The position numbers were made by a program, and so were the translations under genes. Below, in pieces: positions 32,975-44,835 of a stretch of 64,000 bases of DNA. The notes under the pieces were generated by a model. The model saw only the letters and a program-made list of their open reading frames with translations, did no database searches and was not told where the DNA came from. This DNA is from Streptomyces sp. S4.7 (GTDB taxonomy: Bacteria; Actinomycetota; Actinomycetes; Streptomycetales; Streptomycetaceae): NCBI RefSeq assembly GCF_010384365.1, contig NZ_CP048397.1:1178001-1242000 (forward strand), given 5' to 3'. Positions within the stretch are counted from its first letter, which is position 1; every line of letters starts with the position of its first letter.

Positions 32975-34312
32975 TCACAGGGGAACGCGCAGTGCCCGTG
33001 CGACGAATCCGGCCGCTTCCGTCGCCTCCGCGCTGCCGCTCTCCATCAGCCCCAGCCGCACCGCGCCCATCCGGTCCCTGAGTCGCAGCGACTCCATCCC
33101 CCGGGCCCGCTCGGCCATCTCCCGGGCCGTACCGGCCGCCCGGTCCGCTTCGCCCTGCCGCAGCTCGATCTGGCTCAGCATCGCGAGCCGGTGCACCCGA
33201 CCCCGCTCGTGCGCCGGAGCTTCCACCGCCCGGGCCGCGTGCGTCCGCGCGGCCGTCAGATCACCGAGACCGAACAGGGCCTCGGCCACCTGCACATTGA
33301 CCAGGCCGGGCTCCACATAGCCGGTCTCCTCCGGCTCCTGGCCCGGTGTGATCCGGCCCGCCTCGGCCTCCGCCCGTCCGATGCACACCCGTGCCGCGCC
33401 CCCGTCGCCGAGGAGGGCGTACGACTTGGCCTGCATCGCGTACAGATCCGCGGCCAGCGCCGGGGTGATCGCCCGCCCGGCCGTACGCAGCGCGGCCTCG
33501 GCGAAGGCCACCGCCTGCCGGTACTCGCCCGTGAACAGCGACTGGTTGACGAGCAGCGCGATGGCGTACGCGCCCAGTCCCGTGTCCCCGCTGGCCTTCG
33601 CCAGCCGCAGCGCCTGGTGGAAGTAGCGCTGGGCGAGACCCTGCGCGTCGGAGTCGTACGCGCAGATACCGGCCACCGCCACCAGTCCGCCCGTGGCACG
33701 GTGCAGTTGGCGGCCCATCGCGTCGCTGTAGCCGCCGCGCAGCATGGGCGCCGTCTCTGCGTTGAGGAAGCCGACGACCCGCGCGTGGGTGGCGAGACCG
33801 CCCGCGCGGCGATACATCAGCTCGTAGTGCGTCCTGGCCGTCCGCAGCAGCTCGATGTCCGCCGGGCCGACACGGCTGTGGCCGACGCGCGAGACGTCCG
33901 CGTCCTGCGGCGGGTTCTCCCACTCCCAGACGGGCATCACGGCGTGCGTACCGGTCACGGCGGGCGCCGCCACGACATGGCCCCGCTGCTGCTGGTCGGA
34001 GCGCCACAGCGCGGTGGCGCGCTCCACGAAGACCGACAGGGTGGCGTCGCGGCTCGGCGCCCCGGGGGCCGAGCCGAGGCCGATGTCGTCCAGGGTGAGC
34101 GTCCGCCCCAGCCGGTCGCCGAGCACCTGGCAGATCAGCTCCGGCACCGGGCCGCGCGGTCGCTGCCCCCTCAACCACCGCAGCACGGACGTGTGTTCGT
34201 ACCGCAGACCGAGTCCGCGCGCCTGTCCCGCCCGGTTGACCCGGGCGGCGAAACCGGCGTGGGACATGCCCGCCTCGTCGATCAGTGAATCCAGCAGGGT
34301 ATTGGGCTGCAT
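32975..34312 (-). CDS. HTH and TPR-like regulator (NsdA-type)
   Basis: A 445-residue cytoplasmic regulator. Residues 5-75 form a helix-turn-helix of the type in Streptomyces NsdA-like proteins (AGMSHAGFAARVNRAGQA, HTSVLRWLRGQRPRGPVPEL), and residues about 150-430 are helical repeats resembling TPRs. NsdA in S. coelicolor represses sporulation and antibiotics, so a developmental role is plausible but this is a paralogue at best. GGAGG lies 5 nt before ATG 34312, and a promoter is visible upstream. Probably co-transcribed with the Nudix gene. Confidence 0.8.
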   Translation of the reverse strand: MQPNTLLDSLIDEAGMSHAGFAARVNRAGQARGLGLRYEHTSVLRWLRGQRPRGPVPELICQVLGDRLGRTLTLDDIGLGSAPGAPSRDATLSVFVERATALWRSDQQQRGHVVAAPAVTGTHAVMPVWEWENPPQDADVSRVGHSRVGPADIELLRTARTHYELMYRRAGGLATHARVVGFLNAETAPMLRGGYSDAMGRQLHRATGGLVAVAGICAYDSDAQGLAQRYFHQALRLAKASGDTGLGAYAIALLVNQSLFTGEYRQAVAFAEAALRTAGRAITPALAADLYAMQAKSYALLGDGGAARVCIGRAEAEAGRITPGQEPEETGYVEPGLVNVQVAEALFGLGDLTAARTHAARAVEAPAHERGRVHRLAMLSQIELRQGEADRAAGTAREMAERARGMESLRLRDRMGAVRLGLMESGSAEATEAAGFVARALRVPL

Positions 34313-34339
34313 GTGCCCCTCCGGGAGCTAGGCAGCCTC

Positions 34340-34369
34340 AGGTTAGTGGGGCATCGCACGGGGTGTGAA
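34340..34369 (-). promoter_or_regulatory. Promoter of the HTH-TPR regulator
   Basis: Reverse strand: TTCACA (34369-34364), 18-bp spacer, TAACCT (34345-34340). A further inverted repeat aacgta-N13-tacgtt (34368-34392) overlaps the -35 and could bind a regulator. The start codon is about 28 nt after the -10. Confidence 0.5.
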
Positions 34370-34392
34370 CGTAACGCCCGTATCGGTACGTT

Positions 34393-34692
34393 GTGCGCCC
34401 TGCCGCGCAGGTCGCCGTGCCGGTTGACTTGGTCGTCTCGCAAGGAGCGGCCGGGCCGCCGCACTCCCCCTCGTGCGGTACGGCGGCCCACACCCCGTCG
34501 TCCGTCCCGCCCACCTGCCGGACACTCCGCGGGCGGGACGGACGACTCGGCCGCACGACCCTGTGCCGGCAGCGGCGAACAGGGGGTTGCGAGGCGGATC
34601 CACGGCGCAGTGTTCGCCCCCCGGCCTGCGCCGTATCCGCGTTTTCCCTACGCGACTCGACGCGAGCCGACGAGACCGGCGTACGGACACGG
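34393..34692. other. Non-coding interval between regulator and pheT
   Basis: About 300 bp between two leftward genes. Open frames exist on both strands, but their composition is Arg/Pro/Gly-rich with poor third-position bias, and I see no protein family or RNA here. Confidence 0.5.
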
Positions 34693-34734
34693 CCGAGGGG
34701 CGCGCCCGGACCTGAATCCGGACGCGCCCCTCGG
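34693..34734 (-). terminator. Terminator hairpin after pheT
   Basis: An 18-bp stem with one mismatch (34693-34710 and 34717-34734) and a 6-nt loop, 54 bp beyond the pheT stop. It ends the long leftward translation-gene unit. Confidence 0.85.
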
Positions 34735-34788
34735 TCGTTCAGCCTTCCCGCCGTCGGCTTCCGGGCCGTTCGGCGGACCTGCGGGCGA

Positions 34789-37367
34789 TCACGCCCCGCG
34801 CAGCACCGCCCCGGTGCGCCCGGCGGCCAGCGCCACCGCGGAATCGCGCGCGGCGGACGCCTCCTCGACGGTCAGCGTCCGGTCGGCCGCGCGGAACCGC
34901 AGCGCGTACGCGAGGGACTTCCTGCCCTCGCCGAGCTGCTCGCCGGTGAAGACGTCGAACAGCCGGATGGATTCCAGCAGTTCACCCGCGCCCTCGTACA
35001 GCGCCCGCTCCACGTCGGCGGCCGGCACGTCCTTGCCGACGACCAGCGCCACGTCCTGGGTGGCGACGGGGAAGGTCGAGATCCGCGGCGCCGTCAGCGC
35101 GCCGGCGCCCGCCCGCTCCACGAGATCCAGATCGATCTCCATGGCGCAGGTGCGCTCCGGCAGGCCGTACGCCTTGATGACACGCGGGTGCAGCTCACCC
35201 GCGTGACCGACGAGGGTCCGCTCGCCGTCCACCGCTGCGTACAGCGCCGCACAGCGGCCCGGGTGCCACGGCGCGTGCTGATCGGCCTCCACCGTCAGCT
35301 CGGCGCCCGCCTCGGCGGCGACCGTACGGGCCGCCTCGACGGCGTCCGCCCAGTCGGCCGGACGGCCCTTGCCCCACCAGCCGGCCTGCTCACGCGCACC
35401 GGCGAGGACGACGGCGGCACGGCGCGGCTGCCGGGGCAGCGCGGCGTCGAGCGCGGCGATCTCCTCGTCCGTGGGCCGCCGGTCGACGGGCAGCCTGACC
35501 GGTGCGCTCTCCTCGCCCGTGGGCCGGAAGACCAGACCCGTCTCGAACAGTGCCAGATCGTGCGAGCCCCGGCCGTCGTTACGGCGCAGCGCGCCGAGGA
35601 GCCCCGGCAGCAGCGTCGTGCGCATCGCGGGCTCGGTGTCGGCGAGCGGGTTGACGAGCGTGACCGTACGGCGCCGGTCGTCGTCTGGGGGCAGTCCGAG
35701 CTGGTCGAGCTGCGCCCCGCCGATGAACGGGTAGTTCAGCGCCTCGACATAACCCGCGCCCGCCAGCGCGCGGCCGACCCTGCGGTGCAGCCGCTGCCGT
35801 CCGGTGAGCCCGCGCCCCGACGACGGCCGGGGCAGCGTGGACGGCAGGTTCTCGTAGCCTTCGAGCCGGATGACCTCTTCGGCGAGGTCGTTGATCTCGC
35901 GGAGGTCGGGCCGCCAGCTGGGGACGGTGACGATCAGCTCGTCCTGTCCAAAGACGTCGCAGCCGATCTCCTGGAGACGGCGTACGACGGTCTCTCTGCC
36001 GTATCCGACACCGGCCACCCTGTCGGGGTGGTCGGCGGCCATGGTGATGGTGTGCGGTCCGGACGGCGCGACGACCTCGGTGACACCGGCCTCCGCGGAT
36101 CCGCCCGCGAGCAGCACCAGCAGATCGACCGTGCGCTGCGCGGCCGCCGCCGCGGCGTGCGGGTCGACGCCACGCTCGAAGCGCCTGGACGCCTCGGACG
36201 ACAGCTTGTGCCTGCGTGCGGTGCGGGCCACGCTGACCGGGTCGAAGTGCGCCGCCTCGACGACGACCTCGGTCGTGCCGCGCGCCGCGCGTTCGGCGGC
36301 GGACGAGGACAGCGGGCTCGCCACGATCTCGCCGTCGGCGATCTCGGTGTCGGCGCCGCCCATCACACCCGCGAGGCCGATCGGCCCACGCTCGTCGGTG
36401 ATGACGAGGTCGGCCGCGTCCAGGACGCGCTTGACGCCGTCGAGGGTGGTCAGCTCCTCGCCCTCCTCGGCACGCCGCACACCGATGGTGCCGTCCACGA
36501 GCTTGCGGTCGTAGGCGTGCAGCGGCTGGCCGATCTCCAGCATCACGTAGTTGGTGATGTCGACGGCCAGCGAGATGGGGCGCATCCCGGCCTTCTGGAG
36601 CCTGCGCTTGAGCCAGATCGGGGAGCGCGCCTCGGGGTCGAGCCCGGTGACGGTGCGCATGGTGAAGTGGTCGCAGCCGACCGGGTCCGAGACCTCCACG
36701 CGGTGGCCGAAGGAGTTCGGCGCCGGAACGTCGATCAGCGCCGGGTCGCGGAGCGGAAGCCCGTACGAGATGGCGGTCTCGCGGGCGATGCCGCGCATCG
36801 AGAGGCAGTAGCCGCGGTCCGGCGTCACGGCGATGTCGAGGACCTCGTCGACGAGCTGGAGCAGCTCGACGGCGTCGGTGCCGACCTCGTACTCGGGCGG
36901 CAGGACGACGATGCCGCCGCTGCCGTCGTCGCCCATGCCCAGCTCGGCGCTGGAGCAGATCATGCCGTGCGAGGTCCTGCCGTACGTCTTGCGGGCGGAG
37001 ATCTCGAAACCGCCGGCCAGCACGGCGCCGGGCAGGACCACGACGACCTTGTCGCCGACGGCGAAGTTCCGGGCACCGCAGATGACCTCCTGCGGCTCGC
37101 CGGTTCCGCCCCCGGAGCCTTCGGCCCGGGAGGTGCCCCCCGCGTCGCCGATGTCGAGCGTGACGAAGCGGATGGGCTTCTTGAACTCGGTCAGCTCCTC
37201 GATGGTGAGGACCTGGCCGACGACGATGGGGCCCTTGAGGCCCGCCCCGACCTGTTCGACGGTCTCGACCTCCAGGCCGGCCGAGATGAGTCTGGCCTGG
37301 ACGTCGCGACCGGTCTCGGTGGCCGGCAGCTCGACGTACTCGCGCAGCCAGGAAAGCGGGGCGCGCA

Positions 37368-37368
<1 letters not shown>
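34789..37368 (-). CDS. pheT: Phenylalanyl-tRNA synthetase beta subunit
   Basis: An 859-residue beta chain of the alpha2-beta2 synthetase. It starts [12 protein letters not shown], has the EMAP-like tRNA-binding domain at about 40-165, the B3/B4 editing domain (about 215-400, which clears Tyr-tRNA), the B5 domain, the catalytic-like core ([12 protein letters not shown]..., about 500-690) and the anticodon-binding FDX-ACB domain at the end ([15 protein letters not shown]...). Length is normal. It overlaps the pheS stop by one base (TGATG). Confidence 0.97.
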
Positions 37369-40011
<2,643 letters not shown>

Positions 40012-40106
40012 GCCCGCATCCCACCTCTTCCGAAGAGCACAGTGGGCCCCCGAGTTTCGGGTCACCCTACTAGCTCTCATCGCTCAAGGTGACTGCGCGG
40101 ACCCCC

Positions 40107-40946
40107 TCAGCTCGCGGTGCTGACTCGTTGCGCCCGAGCGGAGGCGTAGAGACATACGGCCGCCGCGGTCGCCAGGTTCAGACTCTCGGCCCTGCCGTGG
40201 ATCGGCACGCGTACGACGGCGTCCGCCAGTGCCCGTGTCTCGGCGGGCAGCCCCCATGCCTCGTTGCCGAAGATCCAGGCGGTCGGACCGCCCATGGTGC
40301 CCGCGTCGAGTTCGTCGTCGAGGTCGTCGTCGCCCGCCCCGTCGGCGGCCAGCACCCGCGCTCCCGCGCCCCGCAGGCCCGACACGGCCTCCCCGACGGG
40401 GACGCCGACGGCGACCGGCAGATGGAAGAGCGAACCGACCGACGCCCGGACCGACTTGGGGTTGTAGAGGTCGACGGACGCGTCGGTGAGGACGACGGCG
40501 TCGGCGCCCGCCGCGTCGGCGCAGCGCAGCACGGTGCCCGCGTTGCCCGGGTCGCGTACGTGCGCGAGGACGGCGACGAGCCGGGGGCGCGCCCGCAGGA
40601 TGGACTCGAACGGCGTGTCCAGGAAGCGGCAGACGCCGAGCAGGCCCTGCGGGGTGACGGTCTGCGAGACGTCGGCGACGACCTCGGCGTCGGCGTAGTG
40701 CACCCGTGCCCCGGCCGCGCGGGCGGCCGACACGATGTCGGTGTACCGCTCGGCCGCCTCGACGGTGGTGAACAGCTCCACCAGCGTGGGGGCGCCGTCC
40801 TCGCCCCGGTGCTCGACCGCCTCGCGCACGGCCTGCGGTCCCTCGGCGATGAACCGGCGTTCCTTGCCGCGGAAGGCCCGTCTGGCGAGCCGCCGGGCGG
40901 CGACGACTCGCGGGGAACGCGGAGAGATCAGCTCGGGGGTGCCCAT
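40107..40946 (-). CDS. TrmH/SpoU-family RNA 2'-O-methyltransferase
   Basis: A 279-residue SPOUT methyltransferase. An N-terminal RNA-binding domain (RRLARRAFRGKERRFIAEGPQAV...) precedes the knotted catalytic domain with motif 1 VRDPGNAGTVLRCADAAG, motif 2 WIFGNEAWGLP and motif 3 VRVPIHGRAESLNLATAAAV. It methylates a ribose in rRNA or tRNA; the position cannot be told. This gene after rplT is the conserved actinobacterial arrangement. Confidence 0.93.
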   Translation of the reverse strand: MGTPELISPRSPRVVAARRLARRAFRGKERRFIAEGPQAVREAVEHRGEDGAPTLVELFTTVEAAERYTDIVSAARAAGARVHYADAEVVADVSQTVTPQGLLGVCRFLDTPFESILRARPRLVAVLAHVRDPGNAGTVLRCADAAGADAVVLTDASVDLYNPKSVRASVGSLFHLPVAVGVPVGEAVSGLRGAGARVLAADGAGDDDLDDELDAGTMGGPTAWIFGNEAWGLPAETRALADAVVRVPIHGRAESLNLATAAAVCLYASARAQRVSTAS

Positions 40947-41035
40947 GGGCGGCGGCTCGCTTCTCGTGCGGACGTAGGCGTGCGTGGAGTTGGGTGGCGC
41001 GCGCGGTTACGTACTTGCGTGTACGGCGTGGAACG

Positions 41036-41072
41036 CGCCGGACCCGCAGGCGGTGTGCCTGCGGGTCCGGCG
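41036..41072 (-). terminator. Terminator hairpin after rplT
   Basis: A perfect 16-bp stem (41036-41051 and 41057-41072) with a 5-nt GGTGT loop, 32 bp past the rplT stop and before the methyltransferase gene. It should end most ribosomal-protein transcripts. Confidence 0.85.
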
Positions 41073-41103
41073 GGAAGTGTCGCGATCGTGATCCGGCTGG
41101 GGA

Positions 41104-41490
41104 TCAGGCGGCGGCCTTCGGGGCGTTGACGTCGCTCGGGAGCGCCTTCTGGGCGACCTCGACGAGCGCGGCGAACGCGTTGGCGTCGTTGACCGCGAGC
41201 TCGGCCAGGATCTTGCGGTCCACCTCGATGTTGGCGGCGTTGAGACCCTGGATGAGGCGGTTGTACGTCATGCCGTTCTGGCGGGCGGCGGCGTTGATCC
41301 GCTGGATCCACAGCCGGCGGAAGTCGCCCTTGCGCTTCTTGCGGTCGTTGTAGTTGTAGACCAGGGAGTGTGTGACCTGCTCCTTGGCCTTGCGGTACAG
41401 GCGCGAACGCTGGCCGCGGTATCCCTTGGCCTGCTCGAGGATCGCCCGGCGCTTCTTGTGGGCATTCACTGCCCGCTTGACGCGTGCCAC
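41104..41490 (-). CDS. rplT: 50S ribosomal protein L20
   Basis: A 128-residue L20. It begins [20 protein letters not shown] and contains the conserved [17 protein letters not shown] and [20 protein letters not shown] blocks. GTG start at 41490. Binds 23S rRNA early in assembly; in many bacteria also represses its own operon. Third gene of infC-rpmI-rplT. Confidence 0.98.
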   Translation of the reverse strand: MARVKRAVNAHKKRRAILEQAKGYRGQRSRLYRKAKEQVTHSLVYNYNDRKKRKGDFRRLWIQRINAAARQNGMTYNRLIQGLNAANIEVDRKILAELAVNDANAFAALVEVAQKALPSDVNAPKAAA

Positions 41491-41585
41491 TTGTTAACTC
41501 CTTGTAGCTGGGTCACGGGCGTTGACGTGACCCGAGAACGGCGTGGTCGGTATGGCGGCTGGGCCCCGCCGGGCGGGGCTCGCGC

Positions 41586-41780
41586 CTACAGGCCGAGAAG
41601 CTTCTTGGCCTTCGCGGCGTCACCGGGAGCCAGCTCCACCGTGCCGGCGAGACGGCGCGTCAGGGTGGACGGCTTGTGCTCCAGGTAGTGGCGACGGCCC
41701 GCACGCTGGCGAAGGATCTTGCCGGAGCCGGTCACGCGAAAGCGCTTCTTCGCACCGCTGTGCGTCTTGTTCTTCGGCAT
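41586..41780 (-). CDS. rpmI: 50S ribosomal protein L35
   Basis: A 64-residue L35, [20 protein letters not shown] at the start and [17 protein letters not shown] in the middle, full length. Lies between infC and rplT in the universal order. Confidence 0.98.
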   Translation of the reverse strand: MPKNKTHSGAKKRFRVTGSGKILRQRAGRRHYLEHKPSTLTRRLAGTVELAPGDAAKAKKLLGL

Positions 41781-41901
41781 AACGCCGTTCTCCTCATCAG
41801 TGGCACTCCCCGGCCGGCCGGAACCGGCACATGGGAGCGTCAGATTGCTATGTATGGAATCCGGGCGGGATTCCGGGGGCGCCTGGCCGGCGGCCCGTGG
41901 A

Positions 41902-42573
41902 TCACGCCTCGGAGGACGATTCGGCCGGAGCCTCGGCGTCGGCTTCCGCACGGGCCCTCGTGGCGTCCGGGGACTCGTCCACGTGGTCGTCGGGCGCGTG
42001 ACTCTGGCGCTCCGCCTTGCGGGCCGCCTGGGCCTCGCGGGCCTCTGCCATGGCTTCGGTCTTCTTCTTGTGCGGGCCGAGCACCATGATCATGTTCCGG
42101 CCGTCCTGCTTCGGGTTCGACTCGATGAAGCCGAGCTCCTCGACGTCCGAAGCGAGACGCTGGAGCAGTCTGAAGCCCAGTTCCGGGCGGGACTGCTCAC
42201 GACCACGGAACATGATCGTGATCTTGACCTTGTCACCCTGCTTGAGGAACCGGACGACGTGACCCTTTTTGGTGTCGTAGTCGTGCGGGTCGATCTTCGG
42301 CCGGAGTTTCATCTCCTTGATGACCGTGTGCGCCTGGTTCTTGCGCGCCTCACGGGCCTTCATGGCCGACTCGTACTTGAACTTCCCGTAATCCATGAGC
42401 TTGCACACGGGCGGACGGGCGGTCGCCGCGACCTCGACCAGGTCCAGGTCGTACTCCTGCGCGAGCTCCAGGGCCTTCGCAAGCGGCACGATGCCGACCT
42501 GCTCGCCGCTGGGGCCGACAAGGCGGACCTCGGGAACACGAATCCGGTCGTTAATGCGGGGCTCAGCGCTGAT
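41902..42573 (-). CDS. infC: Translation initiation factor IF-3 (ATC start)
   Basis: IF-3 binds the 30S subunit and checks the initiator tRNA. The protein has the N domain ([20 protein letters not shown]...), linker and C domain ([34 protein letters not shown]), plus a charged about 45-residue C-terminal tail typical of Streptomyces. The start is set at ATC 42573 because GAGGAGG (42585-42579) lies 5 nt before it and the homologous region begins there; that gives 223 residues. A GTG at 42597 is in frame (231 residues), but the ribosome-binding site would then be inside the gene. Rare AUU/AUC starts are the known basis of infC self-control. Confidence 0.95.
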   Translation of the reverse strand: MSAEPRINDRIRVPEVRLVGPSGEQVGIVPLAKALELAQEYDLDLVEVAATARPPVCKLMDYGKFKYESAMKAREARKNQAHTVIKEMKLRPKIDPHDYDTKKGHVVRFLKQGDKVKITIMFRGREQSRPELGFRLLQRLASDVEELGFIESNPKQDGRNMIMVLGPHKKKTEAMAEAREAQAARKAERQSHAPDDHVDESPDATRARAEADAEAPAESSSEA

Positions 42574-42869
42574 GGATCCTCCTCGGTAGCACCACACGAC
42601 TGTCTGGCAGGCAGCCGCGTAACGTCTGTTTCGTCAGACCAACCGCGCGGAGAATCGAAAAATGCCCCGGACGGGACACAGGCGGGAGCTCCATGAATAC
42701 CGGAACACCGCCGCGTCGAACCGCGGGGCGAATCGGGCGGCTCCATCGTCCGTACGGAACGATGGCGACCACCTGACCGGTGACCCGCCACCCCGAGGGG
42801 CGGCCAGGTGGGAGAACGGAGCCTCCACTTGTGGGTCGGGCACACACATGTCCGACCGGTCGTTACACA
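42574..42869 (-). other. Long 5' leader of the infC operon
   Basis: About 290 nt between the likely promoter and the infC start, free of supported genes. Such leaders often carry structures controlling infC-rpmI-rplT; I can see short inverted repeats but not a defined L20-type or other known leader. Confidence 0.4.
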
Positions 42870-42901
42870 AGGTTAGCAGCTCCGGCCCGCGTGAGCTAAC
42901 C
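42870..42901 (-). promoter_or_regulatory. Putative infC operon promoter within an inverted repeat
   Basis: Reverse strand: TTAGCT (42899-42894), 18-bp spacer, TAACCT (42875-42870). The same bases form the inverted repeat ggttagc (42871-42877) / gctaacc (42895-42901), so the -10 and -35 sit in opposite arms and could be covered by one dimeric regulator. Confidence 0.45.
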
Positions 42902-42942
42902 AGCTGTCTCCTCCTCCCGCGCCGGGGCATATCGTGTGCCGA

Positions 42943-43305
42943 ATGAGCGACACGACCTCCCCCCAGGAACCAGCCGACTTCGACGCCATGACCCGCGACA
43001 TCGCGGAGGTACCGGCCGTCGAGGTGATCGTCACGGTGGCCGTCAATCTGATGAGCGCCGCCGCGGTGAAGCTCGGTCTCACGGAGGACGGCGACGCCCA
43101 CAAGGACCTGGACGAGGCCCGCAAGCTGGTGCACTCGCTGGCCGGGCTGATGGACGCGAGCGCGACGGAGATCAGCTCCTTCCACGCGGCTCCGCTGCGC
43201 GACGGGCTGAAGTCGCTCCAGCTGGCCTTCCGCGAGGCGTCACTGGTCCCTGACGAGCCGGGGCAGGGTCCCGGCGAGAAGTACACGGGGCCGGTCTACG
43301 GCTGA
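42943..43305 (+). CDS. DUF1844 family protein
   Basis: A 120-residue cytosolic protein of family DUF1844: VEVIVTVAVNLMSAAAVKLGL, KDLDEARKLVHSLAGLMD and LRDGLKSLQLAFREAS are the hallmark segments. All-helical, function unknown; the gene's place beside infC is conserved in actinobacteria. TATCGT lies 7 nt before the ATG, suggesting a leaderless mRNA; an in-frame GTG at 42934 is possible. Confidence 0.9.
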   Translation: MSDTTSPQEPADFDAMTRDIAEVPAVEVIVTVAVNLMSAAAVKLGLTEDGDAHKDLDEARKLVHSLAGLMDASATEISSFHAAPLRDGLKSLQLAFREASLVPDEPGQGPGEKYTGPVYG

Positions 43306-43317
43306 GCCACGGCTGAC

Positions 43318-44055
43318 CTACGGCTGATCGCGTACGAACAGGGGCTCGCCCGGAGGTGAGACGCCGGCCGGCAGCAGCGCCAGGTCGAGACCGCGCACCA
43401 GGCGGGCCCTCAGCACGTCGTGCGCCGCCAGCGCGCCCGCGATCCGCCGCACGGCGTCCGCCGGGGCCGCGTCCGGCAGCAGGACGAGCGCGAGGGTGCC
43501 GTCGGCCTCCCCCGGACCGAGATGGGCGCTCAGTACGGAGGGCTCGGCGGCGGCGACCTCCTTCACCGCCGCGACGACGGCCGGGTCGTCGAGCGGGTCC
43601 GTGCTGGTGCGGCCCTCGGCGAGCGCGAACAGGGCCGGTCCGGCGAGTTCGTACGGCACCGGTCCCGCCAGGTCGATGACGACCGTGTCGGCCTTCTCGT
43701 GCGCCGCCGCGCTCAGTGCCTGGTGCAGCGGTACGGCGACGGGGCGCGCCGCGGGGTCCCAGCGGGCCAGCGAGTCGGTCGAGGTGAAGGCGGGCAGGGC
43801 GCGCCGGCCGCCGGCCCGAAGCGTGGGGACGGCCATGTCGCTGCTCTTCTCGCGCCGCAGCCCCCGCTCGTCCTCCTCGCTCTCACCGAGCACGGCCACG
43901 ACCGGGACGAGCAGCCGGGCTCCCCGGAGCGCGGCGAGGACGCGCGGCTCGGCGGCCCTATCGGCGGACCAGGCGGCGAGCGCGTCCACGAGGACGGGAT
44001 CGGCGGCGCCGTCGTCGTCGGAGAAACCGGAATCGGGAATGTTCTTGAGAGCCAC
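43318..44055 (-). CDS. SseB-family protein
   Basis: A 245-residue cytosolic protein. The N-terminal half matches the SseB domain (DPVLVDALAAWSADRAAEPRVLAALRGARLLVPVVAV..., SLARWDPAARPVAVPLHQALSAA), the second half is the SseB C-terminal type (AHLGPGEADGTLALVLLPD). The family's cellular role is not known; the E. coli namesake enhances serine sensitivity. Converges on DUF1844 with 12 bp between stops. Confidence 0.85.
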   Translation of the reverse strand: MALKNIPDSGFSDDDGAADPVLVDALAAWSADRAAEPRVLAALRGARLLVPVVAVLGESEEDERGLRREKSSDMAVPTLRAGGRRALPAFTSTDSLARWDPAARPVAVPLHQALSAAAHEKADTVVIDLAGPVPYELAGPALFALAEGRTSTDPLDDPAVVAAVKEVAAAEPSVLSAHLGPGEADGTLALVLLPDAAPADAVRRIAGALAAHDVLRARLVRGLDLALLPAGVSPPGEPLFVRDQP

Positions 44056-44079
44056 GGGCCGAGCCTAGTGGGCGGGCCG

Positions 44080-44101
44080 GCTCCCCCCGGCCGGGGGGAG
44101 C
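44080..44101. promoter_or_regulatory. 22-bp perfect palindrome upstream of the serine-hydrolase gene
   Basis: gctccccccgg directly abuts its reverse complement, ccggggggagc. It lies 24 bp before the hydrolase gene's ATG at 44110-44128 and 27 bp after the divergent SseB start, so it can serve as an operator for both or as a cruciform. Confidence 0.5.
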
Positions 44102-44127
44102 ATCGGCCGCGAACCGAGGGGGACACC

Positions 44128-44835
44128 ATGGACGCCCGCAGAGAACCGCTCGTCGACACCGCCGACGGGAACGTCACGTACAGCGTCGCCGTCCGCGACA
44201 CCGCCACCGGCCGTACCTCGGCCCACCACCGCGGCCCGACGCCCGCCCACCCCTCCGCCAGCGTCGTCAAGCTCGGCATCCTCCTCGCGCTGCTGCTGCG
44301 CTGCCAGGACACCGGCCGGGAGCCGACCGCCCGGGAGCGGTTGTCGGCCGCCTGGATGATCGAGCGCAGCGACAACGACGCCGCGACCGAGCTGTGGCAT
44401 GTGATCGGCGGCGCGGACGCGCTGGACGCGGCCCATCGGCGGCTCGGTCTGCGCGAATCGGCCGCGACACCCGAGTGGGGGCTCTCACGGACCACCGCGT
44501 CAGATCAACTGACGCTGCTGGAAGCCGCGTTCGGCGTGGGCGCGACACCTCTGAGCGAGCGCTCGCGCGCCTTCGTGGCGGACCTGATGACGCATGTGGT
44601 GGCGGACCAGACGTGGGGCGTCTCGGCGGTGGGGAGAGCGCCGGCGCTCAAGAACGGCTGGATGCCGTTGAGCGCCACGGGGCTGTGGGTGGTCAACTCG
44701 GTGGGCCGGGTCACCGCCGGGGGCCGTGACGTCCTCGTGGCCGTCCTCTCGGGCGGGCATCCCACGAAGGACGCGGGCATCGCCCTGGTGGAGAGGGCGG
44801 CGCGGGCCGCCGTCAGCGCGGTCGGCGTCCGGTGA
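44128..44835 (+). CDS. Class A beta-lactamase-fold serine hydrolase without signal peptide
   Basis: A 235-residue protein with all three penicillin-binding motifs: SxxK at Ser45-Lys48 (SVVK), SDN at 81-83 and KNG at 175-177 in the place of KTG. Its fold is therefore that of a class A beta-lactamase or DD-peptidase relative. Unlike a true beta-lactamase it has no signal peptide, is short, and lacks a clear Glu166-type omega loop. GAGGGGG precedes ATG 44128. It may hydrolyse a small ester or amide in the cytosol; resistance is unproven. Confidence 0.82.
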   Translation: MDARREPLVDTADGNVTYSVAVRDTATGRTSAHHRGPTPAHPSASVVKLGILLALLLRCQDTGREPTARERLSAAWMIERSDNDAATELWHVIGGADALDAAHRRLGLRESAATPEWGLSRTTASDQLTLLEAAFGVGATPLSERSRAFVADLMTHVVADQTWGVSAVGRAPALKNGWMPLSATGLWVVNSVGRVTAGGRDVLVAVLSGGHPTKDAGIALVERAARAAVSAVGVR

